From positions 372,001 to 436,000 of the forward strand of contig NZ_CBTY010000009.1 in NCBI RefSeq assembly GCF_000723185.1: DNA of 64,000 bases. Direction: 5' to 3'. The stretch comes from Candidatus Nitrosotenuis uzonensis (GTDB taxonomy: Archaea > Thermoproteota > Nitrososphaeria > Nitrososphaerales > Nitrosopumilaceae). A model generated the notes under the pieces. The model did no database searches. It worked only from the letters and a program-made list of their open reading frames with translations, and was not told the origin of the DNA. The first letter of the stretch is position 1. Each line of letters begins with the position of its first letter. Positions 1 through 9,018 of this stretch are shown here, piece after piece. The translations under genes and the position numbers were made by a program.

Positions 1-1522
1 TTCCGGGCACGGTCTTGAGCGATGGGAATGTGGAGATGCCCCAGCTGTTAGAGATTATATCGGCACGTGGCTCTCCTGTAAAATGCCACGTGCTGTTTAT
101 GTTATCAAATCCGGCTGCCCACATCCAGGCATAAAGCGTATCGCCGAACCAGAGCGCCTTTATCGGGATTATTTTTGCGCCTTGAGCTACTCCGGGAAGC
201 GTGTACTTTTTGGTGTTGTTGTAGATATCGTACTGGTTTTTGGCACTTGATGATATGGTACCGGCACTTGAGGTTCCGTGTCCGACAAAATCAGACATTA
301 CGCCAAAAAAATTTCCTTTGGGGTCAAGTCCTGGAAGCAGCGTTCCGTTTGTGGCCTTGAGTATCTTGTCGACTGCGGATTTGTTCTGCGATATCACTCC
401 GTGGACATCAAGTATCTGGGCGCCCACCGTTCCTGCGGAATAGTCTGGCTTGCCGTCCTTGTTGGAATCATAAATTAGAAACTCGTTGCCATCGCCAAGT
501 CTGATTGGTCTTTCGTCAGTAAAGTCAAAGTCATAAGATGGCTTCTGGCCAGGCCTTAGATCAAATCTGGTATAGTCCTTGTATGATGTTGACATGTCAG
601 GTATTATGGTATCGTACAATCCTGGCGTTACCGAGTCTACTACCAGTACAGGTACGACCTGCACGCTTGCAAACGGCCCTGAAACGGCGCCCTGGTATAC
701 CATGCCAAAATGGTACACGCCGCTTGCCGATTTTATAAAATCCCGGTTGCTCTTGCCGATCTTGTAATCATCGATTATGGTGGCGTTGAAAACGGGACTG
801 GGCCCCGTATTGGGAAAAAACGAATTGTACACCTGTATGTTTGTGCCCTTGTCTTTTTTCAATGACAGGTAGACGCCGTTCTTTGTCACGTATACGGTAG
901 AGGTTGCATTGTTTTGCAGCGTCTTGTTTTTCTCATCGATTATCTGCTTTGTTGTGTTCTCTATGATTCCGAACTTGTTGATGTTTGCAATAAAAGTGGC
1001 ATTTGTGAGTACCAGTCCCTGTCCGTCTGCATCAAGCATTATGGGGCGATTGTATTTATCACGTGCAACTGCTCCCTGCAGGTCAGGGTTGGAAAAGTCA
1101 ACGCCTGTGTCAACTATGGCAATTTTGATTCCGCTTCCAGTATAGTTGTATTTTACATATGCTGCCTCTGAATCGATTGATTTTCTTATCTGGTTCATCG
1201 AAGAGTATTCGTTTGCGTCGAACTCTAGGGGAAGGTCTCTGATTATTTGGTAGCCTTTGGTTCCAAGGGCTGTTGCAGACTGCTCCTGCATTGTGATTAT
1301 GGAGAACAGTCCGTTTGACATTGGAATATCATCCTGCGGTCCGAACACAAGGTATCTGGAGATGCGGTGGTCCTGGAAAAATTCTTGCGGTACCTGCAGT
1401 AACTCAGAGGACTGGGTTATCTGTGGTCTTGGAAATATCTTTTCGTTTTCTATGAATCCCTCAGAGTTTGAGAAAAATGACACCAGTGCAATGGCAAATA
1501 CAAAGAGTGCTAGCTTGTGCAT
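1..1522 (-). CDS. Subtilisin-like serine protease (S8), C-terminus outside window
   Basis: Secreted endopeptidase of the subtilase family; partial, because the frame stays open to the window edge. The ATG at 1520-1522 starts a hydrophobic signal peptide (MHKLALFVFAIALVSFF). The catalytic Asp lies in IVDTGVD near residue 138 and the catalytic His in GHGTSSAG near residue 414; the catalytic Ser must lie off the window. The roughly 275 residues between Asp and His are an insertion, as is known for pyrolysin- and TPPII-like archaeal subtilases. NSWG follows the His block. It starts one base after the stop of the upstream gene, so the two are co-transcribed, and the partner may anchor or regulate the protease (inference). 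Confidence 0.88.
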   Translation of the reverse strand, partial: MHKLALFVFAIALVSFFSNSEGFIENEKIFPRPQITQSSELLQVPQEFFQDHRISRYLVFGPQDDIPMSNGLFSIITMQEQSATALGTKGYQIIRDLPLEFDANEYSSMNQIRKSIDSEAAYVKYNYTGSGIKIAIVDTGVDFSNPDLQGAVARDKYNRPIMLDADGQGLVLTNATFIANINKFGIIENTTKQIIDEKNKTLQNNATSTVYVTKNGVYLSLKKDKGTNIQVYNSFFPNTGPSPVFNATIIDDYKIGKSNRDFIKSASGVYHFGMVYQGAVSGPFASVQVVPVLVVDSVTPGLYDTIIPDMSTSYKDYTRFDLRPGQKPSYDFDFTDERPIRLGDGNEFLIYDSNKDGKPDYSAGTVGAQILDVHGVISQNKSAVDKILKATNGTLLPGLDPKGNFFGVMSDFVGHGTSSAGTISSSAKNQYDIYNNTKKYTLPGVAQGAKIIPIKALWFGDTLYAWMWAAGFDNINSTWHFTGEPRADIISNSWGISTFPSLKTVPG

Positions 1523-1523
1523 G

Positions 1524-2486
1524 TTATCTGCGTCTTGCCAAAATGACTATCTGAAGGGCGACCGTAACAGCAATGGATGCCACTATTGGAAACAATAATG
1601 CGTTTAGCTGCCCTGATGCCATCTCTATATTATCAACAGAGTTTGATATTGCATCAACGCTGCTGTCAATGTCCTCGCTTGCAGTACTTAGCGAGGAGCC
1701 AAATCCGGATATCTCTGATTTTAGATTTGCAAGCTCGCCAGATGTATCACTTAGCACTTTGTTAAGCTCAATTATCTGTCTTGAGAGCCCACCTATGTCC
1801 TGGCTCAAAACCGATGTTGCCGCCGAGCCGTGCGAGATTGTTCCCTGCGAGAATGTCACAACATGGAATATGTGGATTCCCTCCTGTGTTGGCGTGTATT
1901 CTGCAAAGTACAGTCCCTGGTGTAGCGTCTTGAAGGAATCTGATAGGTTGACTACCTGCCCATCAGGCAGGTGAACGTGCGATGTGCCGAGCAGCTTGTC
2001 CGGGCTGCCGCCTACCAGCTGACCGTCGCTTGTTGTCTGCACGAAAAGCCTCATTGGCTGGTTTATTGCAGCAGTCTCTGGCGCAAACACAAGGGTGTTT
2101 ATGGCTCTCTCTATTGGCACCTTTTCTGATTCTGTTGAGGATAGAAACTTGATGTCAACTTTCTGGGAAAGTCCGGTCCTTTGGGTACTAATTGCCTCAA
2201 CTGTATAAGTGCCAAACGGGAATGTTGTTGATGCCTCAGGCCAGATGAAAAGCTGCATGTAAAAGTTTCCTTTGTCATCTGATGTAATCTGGGTAAATGT
2301 CACTATGGTTTGGTCTGGCGCAAATATTCTCAGTATTACATCATCGCGAGGAAGTGATTTGCCGTATACGAAAAGGTGCTTGCCAGGTGAGTACAGCTGG
2401 CTGTCTGTCTGAAATTCAAGTGTGTTTTGTGCAAATACAGGCTGCAATACAAAAGATAACGCGATTAATGTCACGAGTATTTTCAT
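1524..2486 (-). CDS. Secreted, membrane-anchored Ig-like protein with coiled coil
   Basis: A 320-residue protein not recognised as a named family. It has an N-terminal signal peptide ending near FAQ-NTLEF, an Ig/macroglobulin-like beta region (about residues 20-120, with LYSPGKHLFVYG), a second beta region, then a polar heptad-like stretch (about residues 235-295) rich in S, I and L that probably forms a coiled coil. It ends in a transmembrane helix followed by ARRR. The topology suggests an exported stalk held in the cytoplasmic membrane. It directly precedes the subtilase gene with a one-base gap, so a joint role at the cell surface is likely. The function is unknown. Confidence 0.75.
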   Translation of the reverse strand: MKILVTLIALSFVLQPVFAQNTLEFQTDSQLYSPGKHLFVYGKSLPRDDVILRIFAPDQTIVTFTQITSDDKGNFYMQLFIWPEASTTFPFGTYTVEAISTQRTGLSQKVDIKFLSSTESEKVPIERAINTLVFAPETAAINQPMRLFVQTTSDGQLVGGSPDKLLGTSHVHLPDGQVVNLSDSFKTLHQGLYFAEYTPTQEGIHIFHVVTFSQGTISHGSAATSVLSQDIGGLSRQIIELNKVLSDTSGELANLKSEISGFGSSLSTASEDIDSSVDAISNSVDNIEMASGQLNALLFPIVASIAVTVALQIVILARRR

Positions 2487-2547
2487 ACATGTTATTGAAT
2501 CATTCTGCTAATAACGCTTTTTTTAGCGTCCGCTAGAAGTTGTTTTT

Positions 2548-2564
2548 AAAAAAAGAAAAAAGGG
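2548..2564 (-). terminator. Poly-T terminator of the S-layer gene
   Basis: Read on the minus strand, 20 bases after the S-layer stop codon comes CCCTTTTTTCTTTTTTT. This is a long U-tract of the kind archaeal RNA polymerase terminates on. It separates the very highly expressed S-layer gene from the downstream secreted-protein operon. No strong hairpin precedes it, which is usual in archaea. Confidence 0.6.
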
Positions 2565-2583
2565 ATAGTTTGATTTTGTAGTC

Positions 2584-5500
2584 TTAGCTGACAGTTATGT
2601 CTACTGATACAGGTGGGCTCAACGCTGTCGGGTTCTCCACTGACTCCCAGACAAACACTGTTGCAGTGTATGTTCCGGCTTCAGCTGGAGTCCATGACAA
2701 TGCTGGGCTAAATGACTGACCTGGAGCAAGTGAACCTGTGATCCATGCTAGTGATACTGTTACTCCGTCCTCGTTTGTGATCTGGACCAAGTATGCAAAT
2801 GGTTGCTCTCTGTCCTGGCCGTTGGTTAGATCGGCAGTGATTTGTACCTGTTGGTCAACGGACACATCATCTAGTGTGTTGCCGAAAGAGTCAACAACTC
2901 TTGGGTTAGAAGCTGGTGCTCTCTCAAGAGGTGGTACTACTGTGCCGATAAACGCAGTGCCGGTAATATCGAGCTCATCTGCTCTGGTGTACGGAGCTGG
3001 CAGTGTATTGTCCTCATATTCTGCTGTGACTGTGTCACCTTCTGCGACTCTGAGTCTGTGGCCGGATGATGAATCGGTGGTCGTGAAGAACACGGTTCCC
3101 TCGAATATTCCGGTAGCCTCGTTAGTCTCAGTTACAGTAAGGTCAATACCGCCTGCGTCTGAATCAGACCAAACGTCGACTTTAAAGTTATCAACTGCTT
3201 CTGGGTTTAGGTTCATGTCTGGGTCAATTACTCTAACAACACCTGTTCCGCTAGCTGGGTAGCTTGCCTCAAGCCACATTACTTCTCCAATGTTCCACCT
3301 GATCAATGCCGAGCCTACGACAGTTTCATCCTCCGAGAATTCGTAGGATACTGTCAGTCCGTCATCGTCACGTGCTTGTAAGAAGCCGTTGGTTGGGCCT
3401 GCACCGCCTCTAGTGGCTGGAGCATCTGTGTCATCACCGTCACCGTCTGCATCGTGTGGCTGGAATCCTGTGAGGATTACTTCGCCAGTGAAGATGCCGG
3501 TGTCTGTACCTGTCTCAGTTAGCCTGTATCTATCAAGCCTATCGCCTCTGGTAGCCACTCTCAATGGATCGGTTTGTGTACCGCCGATTTCATCGATTAG
3601 GTTGCTATCAAAGTTGTGATCAGGTGCGATTACGGTAATGTAGACTTTGTCTGTCCATGTGTAGACCTTTTGGTCGAGCTCAACTGTTGCACCAAAGTTC
3701 GATGTGAATATGGTCAAGTTGATGTCCTCGTCCTCTGCGCCTACATACTTGGCACCAGATGGACCCCAGTCGGTGTATTCTAGTACAATCTCTTCGCCTC
3801 TTTCCAGAGCATCATTGTTGAGCGATCTTGGAATCTCGATGACTGCCTGGAAGATACCAGTGCTGTCTCCAGTTTCCCTCAAGTCTGATGGTTCTGGGTC
3901 AAAGTTGGCAGCTTGTCCACCAAGGTCACCCATAGTGAGTGTGGCGGCATCTGAATCCCATTCTATTAGATCGAGATCATATGTTTCTGCCAAGTCATTA
4001 TCAAGGTCAAAGTCTGGCTCTATCAGGGTAAGGATCATGTCCGAACCGATGATATAGACTGATTTGTCAGATTGTAATGCACCGTTTCTTAGGTCAAATG
4101 TTGCAGAGTCAGTTACTGTGTTCTTGCGACCGGATGCATCAGCCGGATCAGTGTATTCTACGGTGATGATATCACCTTGTAGGATACAGTGCGGGTTGTT
4201 TGCATCTGGTTGGTCAAATCTTGTATTAGCAGCATTCAGTGTGCCTGGCACTCGCAGTGAAGCAAAGCCATTTGCAGCTGTTGTTGGACAGTTAGATGAT
4301 GCCGGACCATCGGTGTATCTTACTTCCAAGTCAAACTCAAAGATTCCGCTTGATGGCGAAGTCTCTGTAATTGGACCTAGTTGTCTGATATCGAATAGTT
4401 GGTTGGTGGCAGCGTTGTCGCCGACATCAATTAGGCCGTTGTTCACAATTGGTCCACCTGCATATGCAAGAGTCACCTTTTGGTTAGCTCTTGATACTGT
4501 TACCTTTACTGGGCCGCGTTTTGCGTCAGCACCAGTTGTGGTGGTTGCGTTCTCGGCTATTACATCCTCACCAGATGCAGATACATCAAAGTCTGGATCG
4601 TTCACTTGTACGTGAATTGTCAGACTTCCGTCACCCAGTGTCATCGGTGCAGTGATGGCGTTGTCGCCAACTGCAGTCAAGTGAACTGGGAAGATGGATC
4701 TTCCGTCTGGTACTGTCTCATCACTAGCTACACCAACAAAGTTGGAAACTGTGCCCCATGGCACTGGGTAAACGGTTCTGTCAAGGCTGACTGAACCGGT
4801 GTTTGCCCTAATGCCTGCACCGTCGCCTACTTCGATGATTTGTCCTGATGCGTCTCTAAAGTCGACATAGTTTACCTCCATGTCAAGGCCTTGTGTGTTT
4901 CTTGGTGTTGAGTCACCAATAAGACATACCTTGCCTGGGACTTGGAAGTCACCCGTGAAGATGCCTGTTGCTGGGCCTGTCTCAATCAGTGTGAATCCTG
5001 CTGAAACAATACCAGTGTCGATTCCTTCATTTACTAAAGCATTCACGCATGTTGCCTTGTTGGCAATGTTGGTTGCAGTAGCGGAGTTGGAATCGGTTCT
5101 CCAGGTTTGATCATCAAAGGTGATATCTAATAATCGGCCTAGTGGATCGCCAGTTGCTAATGTGAATAGACCTGCTCTACCTATTGTACCCTGTGCCGGA
5201 TCACCTGCAACATCTACGAATGTGTAGATATCGATTAGATCTACATCAGTGTTTAGGTCTTGGTCTTGTAGAGTAACTATTACTGTATCTGCTTTCTTGT
5301 ATGTCGGCTTGTCAAATGATACTACACCAGAGTGTGCCGGAGCTGCTTGCTGGTCTGATACCTGAGTCACAACGCCGTCCGCTCCACGATCATTGTAGCT
5401 GATTCTTGGAGATTCCTCATCATCTAGGTCTTGGTGCACGATGAACGTTGGATCATCAGCAATAGTGGTGAGTCCAAGGTATGTTCTGTGATCAAGGATG

Positions 5501-7803
5501 TTGAGTTGGTTTAGCATTATGTATTCAAGTGTGCCTTCAAACACTCCTGTGTTATCGCCTGTCTCTTCTGCCTCGACTCTGATTATCTGGTTGTTGACAC
5601 GATCTGATTTCTTTGTGCCATCGCCCTTGAATCCGAATGAGAAGAAGTCGGCTATAATTGGCTTTACTGATGCGTCATTGCTTACACGTGTAAAGTTGAA
5701 CATAAGTCCAATCTTGTCAGTTGACTTCATGTCAAAGAGGTTGTTAACAACACGGCTCAATGCAAGCGCTTGGTTTGCAGTTGATTCCGATGTCTGGTTA
5801 AGCATTACTAGCGACTGTGGCGCTGTACCGTTTACCAGTGACAGTGCTGTCGTAGCTCCGCCCAAGTTAACATCTATCTGGCCTGTGCTGTATTTGGTCA
5901 GCGGACCATTGGTTGCAGTGCTGTTCAAGAGGTATACATCCACAGATGTGATAGTAGAGTTGATTCCTCTCAAATCTAGGTTCAAGAGGTTGAATCCGTG
6001 GAAACGCGGTGTCACTGAGGATCTTGGGTCATTGATTGACTTGCGAAGCTCATCGGCAGTAGTTTCCAGATCTACGATCAATGTGGTTGTAGACAGTGTC
6101 TTGTTTGGTGTCAGCAAAGCTCGTTCGCTGAACTTTTGTACAACGACGTCTGCTTTTGCATGTGCACCTGCTACACTGAGACCGAATAATGGTGCTGCGA
6201 CTTTACCTAAAGTCGAAGTTCCGGTAAAGTTCTTGACAAAGATTGCCTCTACTTTTCCTGGTTCAACACTTCCTGCCTCTCCCAGTGTGAATGGATCACC
6301 TGTGGACAGTGCTGGAATGAGTTCAACGTCTGGGTTGTTGACATCCAAGTCCTCATCTGCTCTGCTGTTTTTGTTTGCATCAGAGTCAGTAAGTACGACC
6401 GGGATCTCTTCACCAGAGTTCCACTCTACATCGGTTGGCTGGATATCAATAGATGCAAATCCGAATCCTACAAGGATTGTCTGTGCCTTATTGTTATAAT
6501 CAATAGTGGCAGATTGACCTCTAGGTGCACCGCTTGCAATTACAAGAACAGATTTGTCTGATTCATCATAAGTACCGAAGACACCAGTGTTTGGTCCTGA
6601 TTCGGTAATTGTGATTGGCTGGTTGAATTGTGTAAATACACCAGATGTTGCTGAACCAGATGTGATCACGTTCTTTGGATTGGCTGTAGCGTTGGCAAAT
6701 GTGCCTGCGCCTGCAGTCAAGTCACGAACACGTGAGTCGTCGTTGTCTTGAATGCGTACGATGTGATTTTGGGCTGCATTGGTATTCAGCTTCAGAATGC
6801 CGTTGTCCTCGAACATCAGGTTTGCGAGGCTGCCGGTAATGTCTACATTACCGTTTGCTACTCCATCACCTGCTGCCTGACCATTCTCATTGAAGGTCTG
6901 GTAGACAGTCTTTGTTCCTTGGGTGGCATTTGTAGCGAATGTCCAAGAGTCCTCATCGGTTGGATCTACGTTTAGTTGAATATCGGTGATTGTGACGTGG
7001 ACTTGAGCACTTCGTGGGTAAGAAGCTCGGTCAAGTTGCAGTTTTGCAAATTGATCGACAGTATCAAACTTTAGTGTGGTTGATTGTACTCCACCACCTT
7101 TGTTGTACTGTACCACTACGTTACCTGTTGGGTTCAAGTTGAATAGTTGAATGAAAGGCCATGGATCCTTCAAGTGGCTTCCTGCTCCCGCACCTGCAAG
7201 GCCGATTTGTCCTCGGATTGCAGTGCCAGTGCCGTTGTTTGGTTCCTTTGGCTCTCTAATCACATTCATGATGGTAGTTGTGTTCGTGTTTGCCACGGTA
7301 CAAACTCCTGTTATTGGCGCTGTACCCTGAGTACCTTGGTTGCTATCCGTTGGGATTGCAATACCAACTGTCTCGGATACGGAGAATCCAGTAACAGTAC
7401 TTGTGCTAGAACAGAAGCTACCAAAGTCAAGACCTACTCCTTGGACACCTGCGGCGGCCACGGTTTGGTCTGCGATTTGGGCTTGGTTTCTGTCTGCAAA
7501 GTAACCATACCAATTACCGTCAACTGCTTGAATCATTCTTAGTTTCTTGCCGTTGACAGTCACGTCTGGCTCACCTTTACCTTTGTCTGTATCTTTGATA
7601 TCACTATCAATTACGACTACTTCGATGACTTGAGGTCCTGCAAAGTAGTTTTGGAATTGAGAGTTTTCAGCCGATACGAACAAGTTTGCATTTGCTGCTG
7701 CGGCTTGTGGCATCACACTTGGTGCGAATGCCGTAAAGCCTGCAGCTAGCATAATTGTCATTAATGTAAGACTAGTTATTTTACGTCCTATCTCGTTGTT
7801 CAT
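2584..7803 (-). CDS. Thaumarchaeal S-layer protein
   Basis: Main cell-envelope protein, 1,739 residues, matching the known length of the Nitrosopumilus S-layer protein (about 1,730). The signal peptide ends near AAAANA. The mature part is very acidic (many D, E, N, T) with few Cys, and is built of repeated beta-sandwich domains, each carrying a (T/S)G(I/V)F motif after an acidic turn. At least seven are visible, for example TGVFEGTLE, TGIFTGDFQ, SGIFEFDLE, TGIFQAVIE, TGIFTGEVI and TGIFEGTVF. Near the C-terminus an NEW1-like beta domain ends in SVDITVS. It has its own strong near-leaderless promoter and a poly-T terminator. In ammonia oxidisers this lattice forms the pseudo-periplasm and is reported to favour cation (ammonium) entry. 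Confidence 0.93.
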   Translation of the reverse strand: MNNEIGRKITSLTLMTIMLAAGFTAFAPSVMPQAAAANANLFVSAENSQFQNYFAGPQVIEVVVIDSDIKDTDKGKGEPDVTVNGKKLRMIQAVDGNWYGYFADRNQAQIADQTVAAAGVQGVGLDFGSFCSSTSTVTGFSVSETVGIAIPTDSNQGTQGTAPITGVCTVANTNTTTIMNVIREPKEPNNGTGTAIRGQIGLAGAGAGSHLKDPWPFIQLFNLNPTGNVVVQYNKGGGVQSTTLKFDTVDQFAKLQLDRASYPRSAQVHVTITDIQLNVDPTDEDSWTFATNATQGTKTVYQTFNENGQAAGDGVANGNVDITGSLANLMFEDNGILKLNTNAAQNHIVRIQDNDDSRVRDLTAGAGTFANATANPKNVITSGSATSGVFTQFNQPITITESGPNTGVFGTYDESDKSVLVIASGAPRGQSATIDYNNKAQTILVGFGFASIDIQPTDVEWNSGEEIPVVLTDSDANKNSRADEDLDVNNPDVELIPALSTGDPFTLGEAGSVEPGKVEAIFVKNFTGTSTLGKVAAPLFGLSVAGAHAKADVVVQKFSERALLTPNKTLSTTTLIVDLETTADELRKSINDPRSSVTPRFHGFNLLNLDLRGINSTITSVDVYLLNSTATNGPLTKYSTGQIDVNLGGATTALSLVNGTAPQSLVMLNQTSESTANQALALSRVVNNLFDMKSTDKIGLMFNFTRVSNDASVKPIIADFFSFGFKGDGTKKSDRVNNQIIRVEAEETGDNTGVFEGTLEYIMLNQLNILDHRTYLGLTTIADDPTFIVHQDLDDEESPRISYNDRGADGVVTQVSDQQAAPAHSGVVSFDKPTYKKADTVIVTLQDQDLNTDVDLIDIYTFVDVAGDPAQGTIGRAGLFTLATGDPLGRLLDITFDDQTWRTDSNSATATNIANKATCVNALVNEGIDTGIVSAGFTLIETGPATGIFTGDFQVPGKVCLIGDSTPRNTQGLDMEVNYVDFRDASGQIIEVGDGAGIRANTGSVSLDRTVYPVPWGTVSNFVGVASDETVPDGRSIFPVHLTAVGDNAITAPMTLGDGSLTIHVQVNDPDFDVSASGEDVIAENATTTTGADAKRGPVKVTVSRANQKVTLAYAGGPIVNNGLIDVGDNAATNQLFDIRQLGPITETSPSSGIFEFDLEVRYTDGPASSNCPTTAANGFASLRVPGTLNAANTRFDQPDANNPHCILQGDIITVEYTDPADASGRKNTVTDSATFDLRNGALQSDKSVYIIGSDMILTLIEPDFDLDNDLAETYDLDLIEWDSDAATLTMGDLGGQAANFDPEPSDLRETGDSTGIFQAVIEIPRSLNNDALERGEEIVLEYTDWGPSGAKYVGAEDEDINLTIFTSNFGATVELDQKVYTWTDKVYITVIAPDHNFDSNLIDEIGGTQTDPLRVATRGDRLDRYRLTETGTDTGIFTGEVILTGFQPHDADGDGDDTDAPATRGGAGPTNGFLQARDDDGLTVSYEFSEDETVVGSALIRWNIGEVMWLEASYPASGTGVVRVIDPDMNLNPEAVDNFKVDVWSDSDAGGIDLTVTETNEATGIFEGTVFFTTTDSSSGHRLRVAEGDTVTAEYEDNTLPAPYTRADELDITGTAFIGTVVPPLERAPASNPRVVDSFGNTLDDVSVDQQVQITADLTNGQDREQPFAYLVQITNEDGVTVSLAWITGSLAPGQSFSPALSWTPAEAGTYTATVFVWESVENPTALSPPVSVDITVS

Positions 7804-7829
7804 GTTATTGATTTTTTGTTCGAAAATCA

Positions 7830-7857
7830 GTATATAAGACTAATGGACAATTTGTCC
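7830..7857 (-). promoter_or_regulatory. S-layer promoter with adjacent inverted repeat
   Basis: The TATA box CTTATATAC (minus strand, 7830-7838) is centred about 30 nt before the ATG at 7803, giving a leader of only a few bases. Directly upstream of the TATA/BRE region is the inverted repeat GGACAA-T-TTGTCC (7845-7857), with 6-bp arms. The core promoter assignment is solid by position. A role for the repeat as an operator is inference. Confidence 0.65.
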
Positions 7858-7961
7858 ACAATCAGCCACTTTTTTCTATTAATTTCAAGCCCAGAGCAAT
7901 CCTGATCGAGTTTTTTGATCGCATCTTGTAATTTTTACATTTCATACGGTGAAAAGTATGC

Positions 7962-8972
7962 TTAAAGTCTTTTTCTAATGAAACCTATGGAATCTACAGG
8001 GGATGGATCAGTGTCGTTTAACACTGCATAATAAATTGAAGCAAAGTCCAACTCGTAGATTAGACATATGAGCTTGGTCAATATGCTTCCGTGCGTTGAA
8101 ATTACTTCTTTATAGTCAATATCGTTTTTCGTAAAATATTCCTTGACTATCTTCCATCTTTCCTTGGTTTTGATATAGTCGTCCTGTCCCTGCAGAAGGA
8201 TCGGTTTTACAACAGAGGGTTTTTCCCAGGATACTATGCCATTATGCGATGCTTCTATTACATCCTCAATTATTGCGTGTGATTTTGCATTTTCTTGCAG
8301 CGAGCTTTTGAATCGCACTGCGGCTGCCTGTAGGCCCCACGGATAATAGATTAATGGTATGCCAGATAGCCAGTTTGCAACATCCAATGATGGATTGGTC
8401 TGTGAGAGATTTGACGAGTTTATCTTATTAGCAAGCTTTTCTAATGATGCGATTGATTCTAAAATATCAGATTTTTTTATCGGGATTACAGAATTTAGTG
8501 TTCCAAGAATAGAATACACATAGTTAACAAGTGATGAGCGCGGAGAATGAATATTTTCAACCAACCGATGCTCTATTTTTTTTCTTGCGCAGAATTTTTC
8601 CATTTGTCCGCCGGAACAGAACGCAACAAGTTTGCATTTTTGCTTGCTTGCGGATTTGAGGATGTTGAGAGTTTCTACTGTATTTCCAGAAACGCTCACT
8701 GTGATGACTAGTGTGTTTGCATCCACGGTTTTTGGCAAAAGATATCCCTTGACAAGACTTACATGGATATTTGTCTTTGAGAGAATGGCAGAAAACAGAT
8801 CCCCTATAGCTCCTGAGCCCCCCATTCCTGCAAACACTATATGGTCTATGTCCTTGTAGTCAATAGGCTGATGTTTTGTATAGTAGAAACTGTGTGCAAT
8901 CTGCGGCCACCTGTCATACACAGTATGCATTCCATGCTTGTCGACTTTTTTTAGAGTAGATATGCTAAGCAA
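7962..8972 (-). CDS. Bifunctional phosphoglucose/phosphomannose isomerase
   Basis: Interconverts glucose-6-P or mannose-6-P with fructose-6-P, feeding sugar nucleotides for surface glycans. It is a SIS-domain protein with GMGGSGAIGD near residue 49, VSVSGNTVETLN (phosphosugar loop) near residue 90, SSLQENAKSHA and EASHNGIV motifs, matching archaeal PGI/PMI of about 330 residues. A longer frame from 9095 would overlap the upstream gene by 77 bases. The TTG at 8970-8972 is preferred because a TATA element (8993-9003) is centred 26 nt before it and the resulting N-terminus (LSISTLKKVDKHGM) fits the family. A later ATG at 8930 is the alternative. Confidence 0.85.
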   Translation of the reverse strand: MLSISTLKKVDKHGMHTVYDRWPQIAHSFYYTKHQPIDYKDIDHIVFAGMGGSGAIGDLFSAILSKTNIHVSLVKGYLLPKTVDANTLVITVSVSGNTVETLNILKSASKQKCKLVAFCSGGQMEKFCARKKIEHRLVENIHSPRSSLVNYVYSILGTLNSVIPIKKSDILESIASLEKLANKINSSNLSQTNPSLDVANWLSGIPLIYYPWGLQAAAVRFKSSLQENAKSHAIIEDVIEASHNGIVSWEKPSVVKPILLQGQDDYIKTKERWKIVKEYFTKNDIDYKEVISTHGSILTKLICLIYELDFASIYYAVLNDTDPSPVDSIGFIRKRL

Positions 8973-8992
8973 TTGAGTGTTGTTTTGATTGG

Positions 8993-9003
8993 TTATAATA
9001 TAT
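8993..9003 (-). promoter_or_regulatory. TATA box for the PGI/PMI gene
   Basis: Minus-strand ATATATTATAA lies inside the 3' end (HesA/MoeB-like gene side) and is centred at 8998, exactly 26 nt before the TTG at 8972. It implies a leaderless transcript and supports the short N-terminus. Confidence 0.55.
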
Positions 9004-9018
9004 GGATTTAGAATGCAA

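Noticed and set aside
5498-6499. 333-codon open frame on the plus strand opposite the S-layer gene
   Set aside because: It is the antisense shadow of a strongly biased, Thr/Asp-rich coding sequence; no promoter, no domain, and the S-layer frame fully explains the region.
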